A stretch of 64,000 bases of DNA from Saprospirales bacterium (GTDB lineage Bacteria > Bacteroidota > Bacteroidia > Chitinophagales > Saprospiraceae). The stretch is taken from positions 124,001-188,000 of the forward strand of contig JADJBL010000001.1 in assembly GCA_016703765.1 (NCBI GenBank), read 5' to 3'. Below, in pieces: positions 33,987 through 43,918 of this stretch. The notes beneath the pieces are model-generated. The model ran no database searches, had not been told where the DNA came from, and saw only the letters and a list, made by a program, of their open reading frames with translations. Within the stretch, counting starts at the first letter, position 1, and every line of letters starts with the position of its first letter. Both the position numbers and the translations under genes were made by a program.

Positions 33987-34745
33987 ATGAAAACCTTACA
34001 CCTTCTTTTACTTGGATTTCTTGTTACATCTGTCCTGGCCCCTTCATGCAAGGAAGATGAGGATGTCGTAGACTGCGATGCGTATCATTGGGGATATGAA
34101 GGGGAAGAAGACGACGATACGTGGCTTAACTGTTATGCCGATTGCGACGGCCAATCCCAGTCACCTATCGATATCGCAGGGTCTTCTCCCGATGCAGCTC
34201 TTGCAGCATTGGAAACCCATTACGAAGCGGTTCCTATCGAATTAATCAACAATGGCCATACCGTTGAATTTGAATACGAGGCAGGAAGCGTCCTGAAATT
34301 GAACGGGGTCGATTTTACCCTGGCTCAGTTCCATTTTCACACCGAAAGCGAGCATACCATTATTGGAACCCATTACCCAATGGAGGTTCACCTTGTCCAT
34401 AAAAACGCCGCAGGCGACCTTGCCGTGGTAGGCGTCATGTTTGAGGAAGGGGCAGAAAATGCATTCTTGAAAAACTTTTCCGACCATCTTCCGGCATCCA
34501 AGGATGATCATTATTCTTCGTCCACATTGGTCAATGCGGGGGATTTATTGCCGCCTGTTGGCGCGTATTATACCTATAGCGGTTCACTGACAACGCCGCC
34601 TTGCTCGGAAATTGTAACCTGGTTTGTCATGAAAACCCCGGTGCAAGCCTCCAGCACTCAAATTCAAAACATGCATGCGATAACTCATGACAACAACCGC
34701 TCTGTACAGGGGGCCAACGGAAGGGCAATAAAAGAATACAATTAA
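33987..34745 (+). CDS. alpha-carbonic anhydrase lipoprotein 2
   Basis: A 252-residue lipoprotein (signal to Cys21, LAPSC) of the alpha-CA family. Zinc ligands His116, His118 (AQFHFH) and His134 (MEVHLVH) are intact, with SQSPIDI and SLTTPPCSEIVTW. An acidic linker (KEDEDVVDCD) follows the anchor. It is clearly paralogous to carbonic anhydrase 1 (same lipobox position, linker, and core motifs). It lies 130 bp after HTCS 2, with its own promoter and direct repeats, and is followed by a strong bidirectional terminator. Confidence 0.95.
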   Translation: MKTLHLLLLGFLVTSVLAPSCKEDEDVVDCDAYHWGYEGEEDDDTWLNCYADCDGQSQSPIDIAGSSPDAALAALETHYEAVPIELINNGHTVEFEYEAGSVLKLNGVDFTLAQFHFHTESEHTIIGTHYPMEVHLVHKNAAGDLAVVGVMFEEGAENAFLKNFSDHLPASKDDHYSSSTLVNAGDLLPPVGAYYTYSGSLTTPPCSEIVTWFVMKTPVQASSTQIQNMHAITHDNNRSVQGANGRAIKEYN

Positions 34746-34772
34746 CCAACGAGCCTCTATCCAAACAAAAAA

Positions 34773-34834
34773 CATGGGCCATCCCGACGCTTTTTTCATG
34801 ATGAAAAATGTTAGGAATGGCCCATGCTTTTGTT
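34773..34834. terminator. bidirectional intrinsic terminator
   Basis: Perfect 10-bp arms CATGGGCCAT (34773-34782) and ATGGCCCATG (34817-34826), with CTTTTGTTT after it on the plus strand and TTTTTTGTTT on the minus strand. It separates the convergent carbonic anhydrase 2 and VWA genes. Confidence 0.85.
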
Positions 34835-34854
34835 TCCCCGGCAACTGACCATCC

Positions 34855-36699
34855 TCATTCCTCCCCCGCCAACTCCCCCTGCCGCTCCACCAGCATCAAA
34901 AACTCTTCCTTTTCGACATCCTCGCCTTGCCCCATGGCGTCGGCGGCGAGGCGTCGCAATTTTTCGAAATCGAGTCCCTTGTTGTACTCCGATTCCCGCA
35001 ACAACATCCCGAAACCGGCCACCGCCGCAGAAAACCGGAACCGGTCCGTGGAACTACCAAGGGGGATGTACCGGAGGTCTACCGGATGGTCGATTAATTT
35101 GGATGTCTCCGATTCGGGTAGCTTGTAGCGGATGGCGATATGCGCTATTTCTCCGCTTTTCGTGGCTTCCGGGCTCAGCGTGGTTTGCTGGTAGCGCAGT
35201 GCTGCGTCTTTCGGCTTTTTTCGGGAGGCAGGGTCGATCAGTTCCAGTTCGTAAAGTGCGGTGACGGAATGCCCCAGACCCAATTCGCCAGCGTCTTTTT
35301 GATCGTCTTCGAAATCTTCGCTTTGGAGCACCCGGTTTTCATAGCCGACCAGGCGGTAGGATTTCACCTGAAAAGGGTTGAATTCGACCTGGATCTTCAC
35401 GTCTTTGGCAATGGCGTAGAGGGTGCCGAGAAATTCGGAGACAAAGATCTTTTTGGCCTCCTTCAAATTGTCGATATAGGCGTAGTTTCCATTCCCCTTA
35501 TCGGCCAGCATTTCCATCTTGTTGTCCTTGTAATTGCCCGTACCGAATCCCAGCACCGTGAGGAAGATCCCCTCCTGCCTCTTTTCCTCGATCATTCTGA
35601 CCAGTTCCGCATCGCTGGAGACGCCGACGTTGAAATCTCCGTCGGTGGCCAGGATCACGCGGTTGTTGCCGGGTTTCAGGAAGTGGTCCTTTGCCGTTTG
35701 ATATGCCAATTGAATACCCGCCCCGCCGGCGGTCGATCCTCCTGCCCTGAGATTTTCAATGGCCTTTAAAATCTCTTCCTTGTCCGCCCCCGACCGACTG
35801 GGCAATACCAGGCCGGCAGCTCCGGCATAGACCACAATGGCCACCCGGTCTTCGGGCCGAAGTTGCTCCACGAGCAGTTCAAAAGCCGATTTGAGGAGCG
35901 GGAGCTTTTCCGGGGAATCCATCGACCCGGAGACGTCCAATAAAAAAACCAGGTTGCTGGGGGGCAGCTTTTCCAGGTCGGCATTTTCCCCCTGCAACCC
36001 GATGTGCAACAGCTTCCGGTCTGCGTTCCAGGGGCAGTCCGACAATTCCGTATACATTTCAACGGGATGCTCTCCTTTCGGCGCGGGGTACTCGTAGTTA
36101 AAATAATTGACCATCTCCTCGACGCGGACCGCGTCTTTAGGAGGCCGTTGCCCCTGGTTGGTGAAGCGCCTCACATTGGCATAGGCCGCCCGGTCGACAT
36201 CTATGGAAAAAGTGGACAACGGCGTTTCGAACGCCAATTTCTCGTTGTTTTCTTCGATCGGGCTATAATCTTCGGTATTCCAGTCTTGTTTCGCAGCTTT
36301 CATCATTGGCTTTATTTCCAAGGGATTCGAGCGTTCTTTTCGAACCACTTGAACGGGCTCTTCATACGTTTCGGGATCGAAAGTCAAGACCGTATCGACC
36401 AGCCCGGGCAGTATATCCAGGGTCAGGATCAGGACCGAATCTCCCGGCATCAGGCTATACGCCAGCTTCGTGTATCCCGGATAGGTGATTTCGAGTTCGG
36501 TTTCGGAAGGTGAAAGCACCAGGTAGAACTCCCCACTCTGGTCCGTGGCCACCCCTTCCCCGGTGCCCTTCACCAACACATGGGCGCCCTGTAGCGGAGC
36601 GTTGTCGAAGGAACTGAATACCTGGCCGGTAATGATTACCTGACCAAAACCGAAAGAAACGCAAAAGAAGCACAGGGCCAGGAGTGAACACCTAAGCAT
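34855..36699 (-). CDS. YfbK-like VWA protein with carboxypeptidase-regulatory-like domain
   Basis: A 614-residue exported protein. Signal peptide at 1-19. Residues 22-95 are a CarboxypepD_reg-like beta-sandwich (ITGQVFSSFDNAPLQGAHVL). Residues 155-250 are the vWF-A N-terminal domain found in YfbK proteins (FETPLSTFSIDVDRAAYANV, VRVEEMVNYFNYEYPAP). The VWA domain starts at about 255 with an intact MIDAS (LLDVSGSMDS) and DGDFNVGVSSDAEL. The C-terminal 170 residues match DUF3520. These proteins are common and their role is unsettled. It stands alone. Confidence 0.9.
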   Translation of the reverse strand: MLRCSLLALCFFCVSFGFGQVIITGQVFSSFDNAPLQGAHVLVKGTGEGVATDQSGEFYLVLSPSETELEITYPGYTKLAYSLMPGDSVLILTLDILPGLVDTVLTFDPETYEEPVQVVRKERSNPLEIKPMMKAAKQDWNTEDYSPIEENNEKLAFETPLSTFSIDVDRAAYANVRRFTNQGQRPPKDAVRVEEMVNYFNYEYPAPKGEHPVEMYTELSDCPWNADRKLLHIGLQGENADLEKLPPSNLVFLLDVSGSMDSPEKLPLLKSAFELLVEQLRPEDRVAIVVYAGAAGLVLPSRSGADKEEILKAIENLRAGGSTAGGAGIQLAYQTAKDHFLKPGNNRVILATDGDFNVGVSSDAELVRMIEEKRQEGIFLTVLGFGTGNYKDNKMEMLADKGNGNYAYIDNLKEAKKIFVSEFLGTLYAIAKDVKIQVEFNPFQVKSYRLVGYENRVLQSEDFEDDQKDAGELGLGHSVTALYELELIDPASRKKPKDAALRYQQTTLSPEATKSGEIAHIAIRYKLPESETSKLIDHPVDLRYIPLGSSTDRFRFSAAVAGFGMLLRESEYNKGLDFEKLRRLAADAMGQGEDVEKEEFLMLVERQGELAGEE

Positions 36700-36778
36700 G
36701 GGGATGAAATTTAGTGATGGGGAATTTTTGACCTTTCAACCGTATAATGCGGAAAACGGGGAAAAGGAACAGGGGGAT

Positions 36779-36816
36779 AAAAATAATCCCCGCTGGAAAT
36801 GGTTTCCAGCGGGGAA
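36779..36816 (-). terminator. intrinsic terminator after the M23 gene
   Basis: Perfect 13-bp arms at 36788-36800 and 36804-36816 with a 3-nt loop. On the minus strand the stem is followed by TTATTTTTA. It lies 27 bp after the stop of the M23 peptidase gene. Confidence 0.8.
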
Positions 36817-36842
36817 TAATTGAGAAGAAAAATTTGCCCGTC

Positions 36843-38027
36843 CTACCTCGCCACCACAAACCGCTCCACCCCGCTTTCCTTCCCGGCCAGCAGCAGGAGG
36901 GTATAAGTCCCCGGCTCCAGATCCGTGACCTTCAACTCAAGGGTGTACTTGCCTGCGGGGTTCATTTCCGGATGGGAAACGGAGCGGACCAGGCGGCCCT
37001 GCACATCCAGCACATCGAGTCGGTAAGCGCCTGCTTCCGGCAAGCGGAAGTGCACGGCCAACTCATCGGAGGCAGGATTGGGCTGGCTGTAAAGCGCCAG
37101 AATGCCAGACCCCTGCCCCGGCGGAAAGGCAATCCCTGGAGGATCGGGGCCCGTAAAATTCGGGCAATTCGCCACGTCTTCCCAGACCGGTTTGTTGCAC
37201 TCGCCGATGCGGGCGTTGAACTCGCTGCCCAGCGCCACCTGAAAATCGGGAGATAAATGGATGAAGCCCTCCGCCTGAAACAGGCCGGCGGCGCCTGTCG
37301 TCACGGTCGAGGCGCCTCCTGAAGAGATCGAATTGGTGGCCATGTGCACAAACACGTTGGGAAACGCGACGTCGTTCAGGCTCAGATCGGCCTGGCAGTC
37401 GACGGGGTCGCAGGGACCGGCGGTGTATTCACTGTCATCCGTGAAAAAATTTCCATCGATCCCGCATATAACAGGAATCAGATTCACCCCGTTGATAAAA
37501 CCACCCACCGGATCGAAGGGGTCGTTGATGTCGTCGGGAACCGCTACTTCGAAATGCAGGTGATCTCCCGAGGCGCAGCCGATGTCGCCCTCATTTCCGA
37601 GGTAATCGCCCACGCAAACGACATCGTCTACCTCCCAGCCCAGGGCGTTCACGCTTCCTTTTATGAAATGGGTGTATTTGGTCCACTCCCCGTTGGGATG
37701 CTCGATCCAGACGTAGTTGTTGCAGGGCGCGCAATCCCCGCCGTCGCAATCCACGTTTTCATGGGTGTCGTCGATATGGCGGATCGTACCGTTGCCAGCA
37801 GCGACGATCTTATACGGCGCGGCGCCGTTGATGCCGATCATGTCGATCCGGCCGGGGGGAGTATGGTTCAGGTGGTCCCGGGTAATGCGCACATCGGTTC
37901 CATCTGTATATGGGATGCGGTACACCCCGTTGGAAAGGCTGAAATCCGGCTGCCCCTTGGCGGAAAAGCAGAGGACCGTAAGGAGAAGTGCCGAAAGGTA
38001 TGGAGGAATATATTTAAACTGCTTCAT
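36843..38027 (-). CDS. secreted M23 (LytM-like) metallopeptidase with T9SS sorting domain
   Basis: A 394-residue exported protein, signal peptide 1-25. The LasA/LytM fold is in residues 40-190: metal ligands are suggested by NHTPPGRIDMIG (His and Asp) and GDHLHFEVAV (HxH). Between them, YVWIEHPNGEWTKYTHF is the usual beta-strand region. M23 enzymes cut glycyl or peptidoglycan cross-bridges. The cysteine-rich inserts (CDGGDCAPC) suggest disulfides. The C-terminal 80 residues are a T9SS sorting domain (YSQPNPASDELAVHF, LEPGTYTLLLL). It follows the tail-fibre-like gene by 28 bp and is probably co-transcribed. Confidence 0.88.
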   Translation of the reverse strand: MKQFKYIPPYLSALLLTVLCFSAKGQPDFSLSNGVYRIPYTDGTDVRITRDHLNHTPPGRIDMIGINGAAPYKIVAAGNGTIRHIDDTHENVDCDGGDCAPCNNYVWIEHPNGEWTKYTHFIKGSVNALGWEVDDVVCVGDYLGNEGDIGCASGDHLHFEVAVPDDINDPFDPVGGFINGVNLIPVICGIDGNFFTDDSEYTAGPCDPVDCQADLSLNDVAFPNVFVHMATNSISSGGASTVTTGAAGLFQAEGFIHLSPDFQVALGSEFNARIGECNKPVWEDVANCPNFTGPDPPGIAFPPGQGSGILALYSQPNPASDELAVHFRLPEAGAYRLDVLDVQGRLVRSVSHPEMNPAGKYTLELKVTDLEPGTYTLLLLAGKESGVERFVVAR

Positions 38028-38055
38028 GACGCTGAATTTAGATGAATGAAAAGGG

Positions 38056-39495
38056 TTACTTTTTGCCTTTCAGCTTCTTCTTTAATTCTGCGTTTTCCAT
38101 TTCCAGTTTCTCCACTTTTTTATTCAGTTCGATGACGTAGAGAAACAGTTCCTCAATTTTTTCCTGTTGTTGCATGGCGGATTCCCCCAAGGTGAGGCCT
38201 TCCGTTTGAATTTGCCCGGCGGGCGTCATGCCGGGAAGGTGGCCATTTTCGCCGATAAAGCTTTCCACCTCGCTCAGGTCCTTCAGCTGGTATTCATTTT
38301 CAAAAACATAGTCCGGCCAGGCGGATTCCAGTTTGATGAATAATTCTTCCGCGATCGCGCTGCCGGCGACATAAAGGCTATGGTCTCCGTCGGTAAAGGT
38401 GGTGCCGATGGTGACTTTGCCATCGAAGTGCCCCTGGCCGGTCACGTCGAGGTTACCGCCGGCCTTTGTATTTCCGTTGATGTCCAGGTCGTAGTTGGTA
38501 TCCGGGGTCGAGGTTTTTATGCCGACTGTGGTTCCGTCGTCAAACAGTTGGCTGTCGCCCAGGCCGTCGGCGGTAAACTTGGCCAGGAAATTTTCCGTGC
38601 CCATGTCGGCCAGGTCCTGAGGGGTCAGCAATTTTTCCCAGTCGCTCGACCAGGCTGCGTCGTTGCCCGGATCGTGGCGGTGAAAAATCCCGTTTTCGGC
38701 AAAGAACAACTGATGGTCGTGGCTTGTCAGGCCGGGGCCCAGGGTGAGGAGCCCTCCCAGATCGCCTATGCCATCCGTCACATTAAGCGTGGCGCGCTGC
38801 TTGAGTTCGAAATAGGCCTCGTCGATGTAAGTATCGGGACCATCTTCCGGGCCTGCCGAGTGGTCGTCGATATGCAGGCGGCCGTAAAAGTCGCCGCTGG
38901 TATGGGTATTGCCTACGGTATGGAGTTCAAAATCGGGCGCGTCGGTCCCGATGCCCACCCTGCCTGCGGAGGTGATGACCATAAAATTGGACAGGCCGGG
39001 GCCAAATCCGTCGGCGCCACCGCGGAAAAAGAGGTTTCCTCCCGCGCCGTTGTACAGTTCAAAATCCATTTCGCCGCCGTTGGAGCGGTCGAAGCGGATG
39101 ACCGGCAGGTCGGGGTGCGAGACGGTGAAGAGTTGTTCCGGCAGAAAGGTGTTGACCCCTACGTTGCCGTTATCGCGGATGGTGAGGCGCATTCTGTCTC
39201 CGGTGCGAAAAACCATGTTGGCGGGGAAGGACTGGTCGGTCACCGGGCCGGTGATCCAGGACATGATGTTGGATCCCGTGTACCAGGGACCGTTGGTCAC
39301 GCTCCCGCGAAAACGTATCCAGGCCAGCGTGTCTCCTTCGGCGACGGGGCCGAATGTGTAGATCGGGTCGTAGCCGTGGTGGCGGTGAAAATCCTGGATA
39401 GGCACAGGACCGCTGTAGTTTTGGGCGGTAAGGGGGCTGATTTGAAGGGCGAGGAGCGCAAAGAGCGCAAACAATAGGCGTGCAATTTTTTGCAT
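38056..39495 (-). CDS. secreted tail-fibre-like protein with C-terminal coiled coil
   Basis: A 479-residue exported protein, signal peptide 1-24. The middle contains repeat motifs of the kind seen in phage-tail-like and endosialidase-chaperone-type proteins of Bacteroidota (DNGNVGVNTFLPEQLFTVSH, SAGRVGIGTDAPDFELHTVG). The C-terminus has the frequently seen segment WPDYVFENEYQLKDLSEVES, then HLPGMTPAGQIQ, then a coiled coil ending in lysines. No Ser/Lys endosialidase dyad was recognised, and no T9SS domain. It probably forms trimers at the cell surface. Function unknown. Confidence 0.75.
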   Translation of the reverse strand: MQKIARLLFALFALLALQISPLTAQNYSGPVPIQDFHRHHGYDPIYTFGPVAEGDTLAWIRFRGSVTNGPWYTGSNIMSWITGPVTDQSFPANMVFRTGDRMRLTIRDNGNVGVNTFLPEQLFTVSHPDLPVIRFDRSNGGEMDFELYNGAGGNLFFRGGADGFGPGLSNFMVITSAGRVGIGTDAPDFELHTVGNTHTSGDFYGRLHIDDHSAGPEDGPDTYIDEAYFELKQRATLNVTDGIGDLGGLLTLGPGLTSHDHQLFFAENGIFHRHDPGNDAAWSSDWEKLLTPQDLADMGTENFLAKFTADGLGDSQLFDDGTTVGIKTSTPDTNYDLDINGNTKAGGNLDVTGQGHFDGKVTIGTTFTDGDHSLYVAGSAIAEELFIKLESAWPDYVFENEYQLKDLSEVESFIGENGHLPGMTPAGQIQTEGLTLGESAMQQQEKIEELFLYVIELNKKVEKLEMENAELKKKLKGKK

Positions 39496-39582
39496 GGTAT
39501 CGGTTTTTTGAGTGAATAATCTTCGTTTATATCAATATGTCGTAAATAAGCAAAATTCCTGTAAGATGCTGCATTTGTATCT

Positions 39583-39590
39583 TACATTTG
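39583..39590 (+). promoter_or_regulatory. -7 box of the beta-mannosidase gene
   Basis: TACATTTG fits the Bacteroidota TAnnTTTG consensus exactly, 67 bp before the ATG at 39658. It overlaps an inverted repeat GTAAGAT/ATCTTAC (39561-39585) that may be an operator. Confidence 0.55.
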
Positions 39591-39657
39591 AACAAACTTG
39601 CCATTTACCGCGACCTTGAGGGCAATTGACCCAAATTTTATTTTTAAGCCACAGCTT

Positions 39658-42253
39658 ATGAAAATACCCCATCCCTTTTGGATAGGCTATGCTCTCGCCT
39701 TCTTATTCCTCCAAAGCTGCTCCCCCAATCGAGCCATGATCACCCTCCCCATCCATTCCGGCTGGCAATTTCGCAAAGCCGGCGACACGGCCTGGATGCC
39801 CGCCACCGTGCCCGGTACCGTCCACACAGACCTCCTGAATAACGGGCTGATCGAAGACCCCTTCTACCGCACCAACGAACGCGACCAGCAATGGATCGAC
39901 AAAGCGGACTGGGAGTATAGCACCCACTTTGAAGTGACGCCGGCCGTCTTTCACATGAAAAATATCCGGCTCGACTTCCAGGGCCTCGACACCTACGCCG
40001 ACGTGTACCTCAACGATAGCCTCCTCCTCCGGGCCGACAACTTCTTCCGCAGCTGGAAGGTCGATGCCAAACCCTGGCTCCAGGAAGGGCGAAACGAGCT
40101 CCGCATCTATTTCCACTCCCCCATAAAAATCGGCCTCCAAAAATTGGAAGCCCATGGCTACCCCCTGCCCGCTTCCAACGACCAATCCGAAAACGGGGGC
40201 ATGGGCGACAAAAGGGTCAGCGTCTTTACCCGCAAACCAGGCTACCACTACGGCTGGGACTGGGGGCCGCGCCTCGTTACCTCCGGCATCTGGGAAGGGG
40301 TGGAACTCCAGGCCTGGGACGGCCTTCGCGTCGAGGACCTGTATTTTCAACAGATTTCGGTGACGAAGGAAAAGGCCGTCCTCCGCGCCCGCTTCGAGGT
40401 GCGCTCCGACGGCGATCAAACCGCCACCTTCAAGGTCATGGACGGCAAGCAGATGCTGGCCTCGGCCCAACGCGACCTGAGCCCCGGCTTGCAGGAAATC
40501 GCACTGGATTTCGAGATCGAGCAATCCCCGGCTTTGGTGGACGAAAGAGCTGGGCGAGCCTTATTTGTACCAACTAAGAGGCCTCGTCGAAACCGGGGAC
40601 AAACATACCTCCGAAACCAGCCATGCAATCGGCCTGCGCGACATCCGCATCGTGCAGGAGGTGGATTCGGCAGGCAGTTCTTTCTACCTGGCGCTTAATG
40701 GCGTGCCGGTGTTTTGCAAGGGCGCCAATTACATCCCTAACGACGTGTTCATCCCGCGGGTGAGCGAGGCTCAATACCAAAACCTCATCGCCTCAGCCGT
40801 AGCGGCCAACATGAACATGCTGCGGGTCTGGGGCGGCGGCTTTTACGAAAAGGATCTGTTCTACGAGCTCTGCGACCAAAACGGCATCCTCGTCTGGCAG
40901 GATTTTATGTTCGCCTGCAGCATGTATCCGGGCGATAGCGCCTTCCTCGAAAACGTGCGCCTGGAGGCTGTCGACAACGTGCGACGCCTGCGCAACCACG
41001 CGAGCATCGCCCTTTGGTGCGGCAACAACGAGATCGACGTGGCCTGGGCCAATTTCGAAGAATCGCGCGGTTGGGGCTGGAAACAGCAATATAACTCCGG
41101 GCAAAGGACGGAGATCTGGGCCGCCTACGATACGGTTTTCCACCATATCCTCCCCGAAGCGGTCGGGGCCGAATCGCCGGGCTCTTTCTACTGGCCCTCC
41201 TCGCCCTATATGGGAGAAGGGAAACACGCCACCTACGACAGCGGGGCCGGAGATATTCATTACTGGGGCGTCTGGCACGGGGAACAACCTTTCAGCGATT
41301 TTCGCAAGTATATCGGCCGCTTCATGAGCGAATACGGCTTTCAATCCTTTCCGGAATTTTCTACCGTAAAAAAATATACCCTCCCCGAGGACTGGAACAT
41401 CGAGTCGGAGGTCATGGCGGCCCACCAGCGCAGCGGCATCGGCAACCTGCGCATCCGAAGCTATATGGAGCAGCATTACCGGGTGCCCGAGCGCTTCGAA
41501 GGCCAACTCTATGTAGGCCAGTTGCTGCAGGCGGAGGCCATTAAAGAAGCCATCGAGGCCCACCGAATCGCCATGCCCTATTGCATGGGCTCCCTCTACT
41601 GGCAGATCAACGATTGCTGGCCGGTGGCGTCCTGGTCGGGCATGGATTACTACCAAAACTGGAAGGCCCTGCACTACGCCGTCAAAAACGCCTTCGAACC
41701 AGTGTTGCTGGCGGCACAGGCGGATAGTTTCTCCTGCAAAATATACGGCATCTCCGACCTGATGGCGGAGAAAAAGGCCCGCCTGCAAGTCGAGCAACTG
41801 GATTTCGAAGGCCGCGTGCTGGCCGAATGGAGCCGGGAGGTAGTCCTGCCGGAAAGGGCATCCGTGTTGCTGGATTCGATCGGGCTGGATGTCCTTCGGT
41901 CCAAAGCCCCGCTCTCCGGGTCGGTGCTCCGGCTTCGTTTGCTGGAAGGAGAACGGGAGCTGCATTCCTCCCTGGTATGGCTGCTTCCGCCAAAAGACCT
42001 GGACCTGCCTGCTGAGCCCGGGATAAGCCTGAAGCTGGAGCTCGGAGCAGACCAATGGCTCATCGCCGTCCGGTCGGAAAAATTGGCCAAAAACGTCTAT
42101 TTGCAATGGGAGGATGCGGAGGGTTTTTTCTCCGAAAATTATTTCGATCTCCTTCCGGGGACGGTAAAGAAGATACGTTTCACCCCGAACGAAAAAGGGC
42201 AGAATCCCGTGGAGGGTAAATTGAAGGTAAGCTCCCTGGTCGAAATGTATTAA
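39658..42253 (+). pseudogene. beta-mannosidase (GH2), frameshifted
   Basis: Two frames together encode a full-length GH2 beta-mannosidase lipoprotein. The first (39658-about 40530) holds the signal (lipobox LQSC) and sugar-binding/Ig domains (DFQGLDTYADVYLND, YGWDWGPRLVTSGIWEG). The second, ending at 42253, holds the TIM barrel with the acid/base motif WCGNNEID and the nucleophile region MSEYGFQSFPEF. The conserved WW-TKELGEPYLYQL joint is read only in the second frame. Removing one C from CCCC at 40526-40529 restores one reading frame (SRLWWTKELGEPY). It would cut terminal beta-mannose from oligosaccharides. Either a recent pseudogene or a base-calling error. Confidence 0.88.
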
Positions 42254-42300
42254 GCCCGAATGAAAAATATGGCATAATTTCGTGGCTTACTTTCATATCC

Positions 42301-43862
42301 ATGCGCTTTACGCTTCTGCAAGGGATTCTTTATACCGTCAACATTGCCACTGCGGTCCTGTTGGCTTCCGATCTCGGCATTTTAAAGGAGAGTCATTTCG
42401 ACGTATGGGTCGATGTCGGGTACTTTCTGCTTGCGGCAGCTACGCTGGTCCTCACCATCCTCCGCAATAAAGAACAGGTCCAGGTTGCCCGCCGGGACCG
42501 GGTTGCCGTATGGCTGCTTTCCGTCATACTCATTCCCTGCACGCTTGCAGCCTTGCGCAACGCCGTGCCGGGCCTGGTCCCATACGGGCCTTACATGGAG
42601 CAGATCTACCTCGTTCTGATCTTTTTATATCTACTCTATGCCTTATCGAGGGCGACGCGCTTGTTGTACAGCGGGGCTATTAATGCCATGGTGCTTTTTG
42701 CGGGGAGTTTCGCCATCGTAATTCTGATCGGCAGCTTTTTGCTTACCCTTCCTTTGGCGACTACAACCGGTATTTCCTATATCGACGCATTGTTTACCTC
42801 CACCAGTGCCGTCAGCGTCACCGGGCTGGCTGTGGTGGATACGGGGACGACCTTTACCCTTTTCGGCCAATCGGTGATCCTCGCCCTCATCCAGGTGGGC
42901 GGATTGGGCATTCTGACCTTCACCTCTTTCTTTGCCTATTTCTTTCAAAGCGGCAATTCCTTTCGCGAGGGCATGGTCATCCGGGATATGATCAGTTCGG
43001 AAACCCTGGGCAATGTCCTTGGATTGGCAGCGAGGATCGTGGGCTTTACCCTGACGATTGAGTTGATCGGCGCCGTGTTGATCTTTTGGACCTCCGAGCC
43101 ATTTGCCTCGGATATGACTCTGGGGGAACGGACAAGAAACTATACAACAAGATCCGCTACCGCAAACAGATCGTCATGCCGGTGCGGCTAATCACCCTGA
43201 ACGCCAAGATCGTTTTGACAACTACCGGCATATTGCTCCTGGTGGGTACGGTGGTCTTCTTTTTTACCGAATACGGCAACTCGCTGAAGGAGCACCAAAC
43301 CTGGTTCGGCAAGTTCACCACCGCCTTTTTCATGTCGGCCACCCCCCGCACCGGCGGCTTCAATACGGTCGACTATACTGCGCTGACCATCCCGACCCTC
43401 ATGGTCACCCTGTTGTTTATGTGGATCGGCGCTTCGCCGGCCTCCACGGGAGGGGGTATCAAGACGACGACCTTTGCCCTCGCCACCCTCAACATCCTGG
43501 CCATCGCGCGTGGAAAACGCAGGATCGAGCTGGCTTCCCGCCAGATCAGCTCTCTGGCAGTCAACCGCGCCTTTGCCATCTTGTGCCTTTCGCTCATCGT
43601 ACTGGGTTTTTCGGTCATGTTCGTCTCCTTGTTCGAGCCGCAACTCGGTCTGATGAAGGTGGCATTTGAATGTTTTTCCGCCTTCGGAACCGTGGGTCTG
43701 AGCATGGGAGTCACCCCCACCCTAAGCCCGCCCAGCAAGATCGTAATCATCCTGACTATGTACATCGGCCGCATCGGAATGATCAACATCCTGGTGGGGA
43801 TGCTCCGGCAAATGAATGCCGAATACTACCAATATCCCAAAGAGGATATACTTATCAACTAA
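42301..43862 (+). pseudogene. TrkH/KtrB-type potassium uptake channel, internal deletion and frameshift
   Basis: The N-terminal part (297 aa, to 43191) and the C-terminal part (frame open from about 43086 to 43862) are both clearly TrkH/KtrB. Pore loop 1 (TSAVSVTGLAVVDTG), loop 3 (SATPRTGGFNTVDY) and loop 4 (SAFGTVGLSMGVTP) are present. The second pore loop and helices that should lie between VLIFWTSEP and KLYNKIRYRKQI are missing, about 65 residues, and the frame changes there (around 43110-43135). Without loop 2 no K+ filter can form. Either a true deletion or a mis-assembly. The partner KtrA gene follows intact 56 bp downstream. Confidence 0.85.
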
Positions 43863-43918
43863 AAATTCAATCCTTTTGGCTTTCAATCGGTTATTAAAAG
43901 ATCAATAATATTTTTGCA

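Noticed and set aside
40793..42106. Minus-strand frame opposite beta-mannosidase
   Set aside because: Shadow frame; the plus strand has catalytic GH2 motifs.
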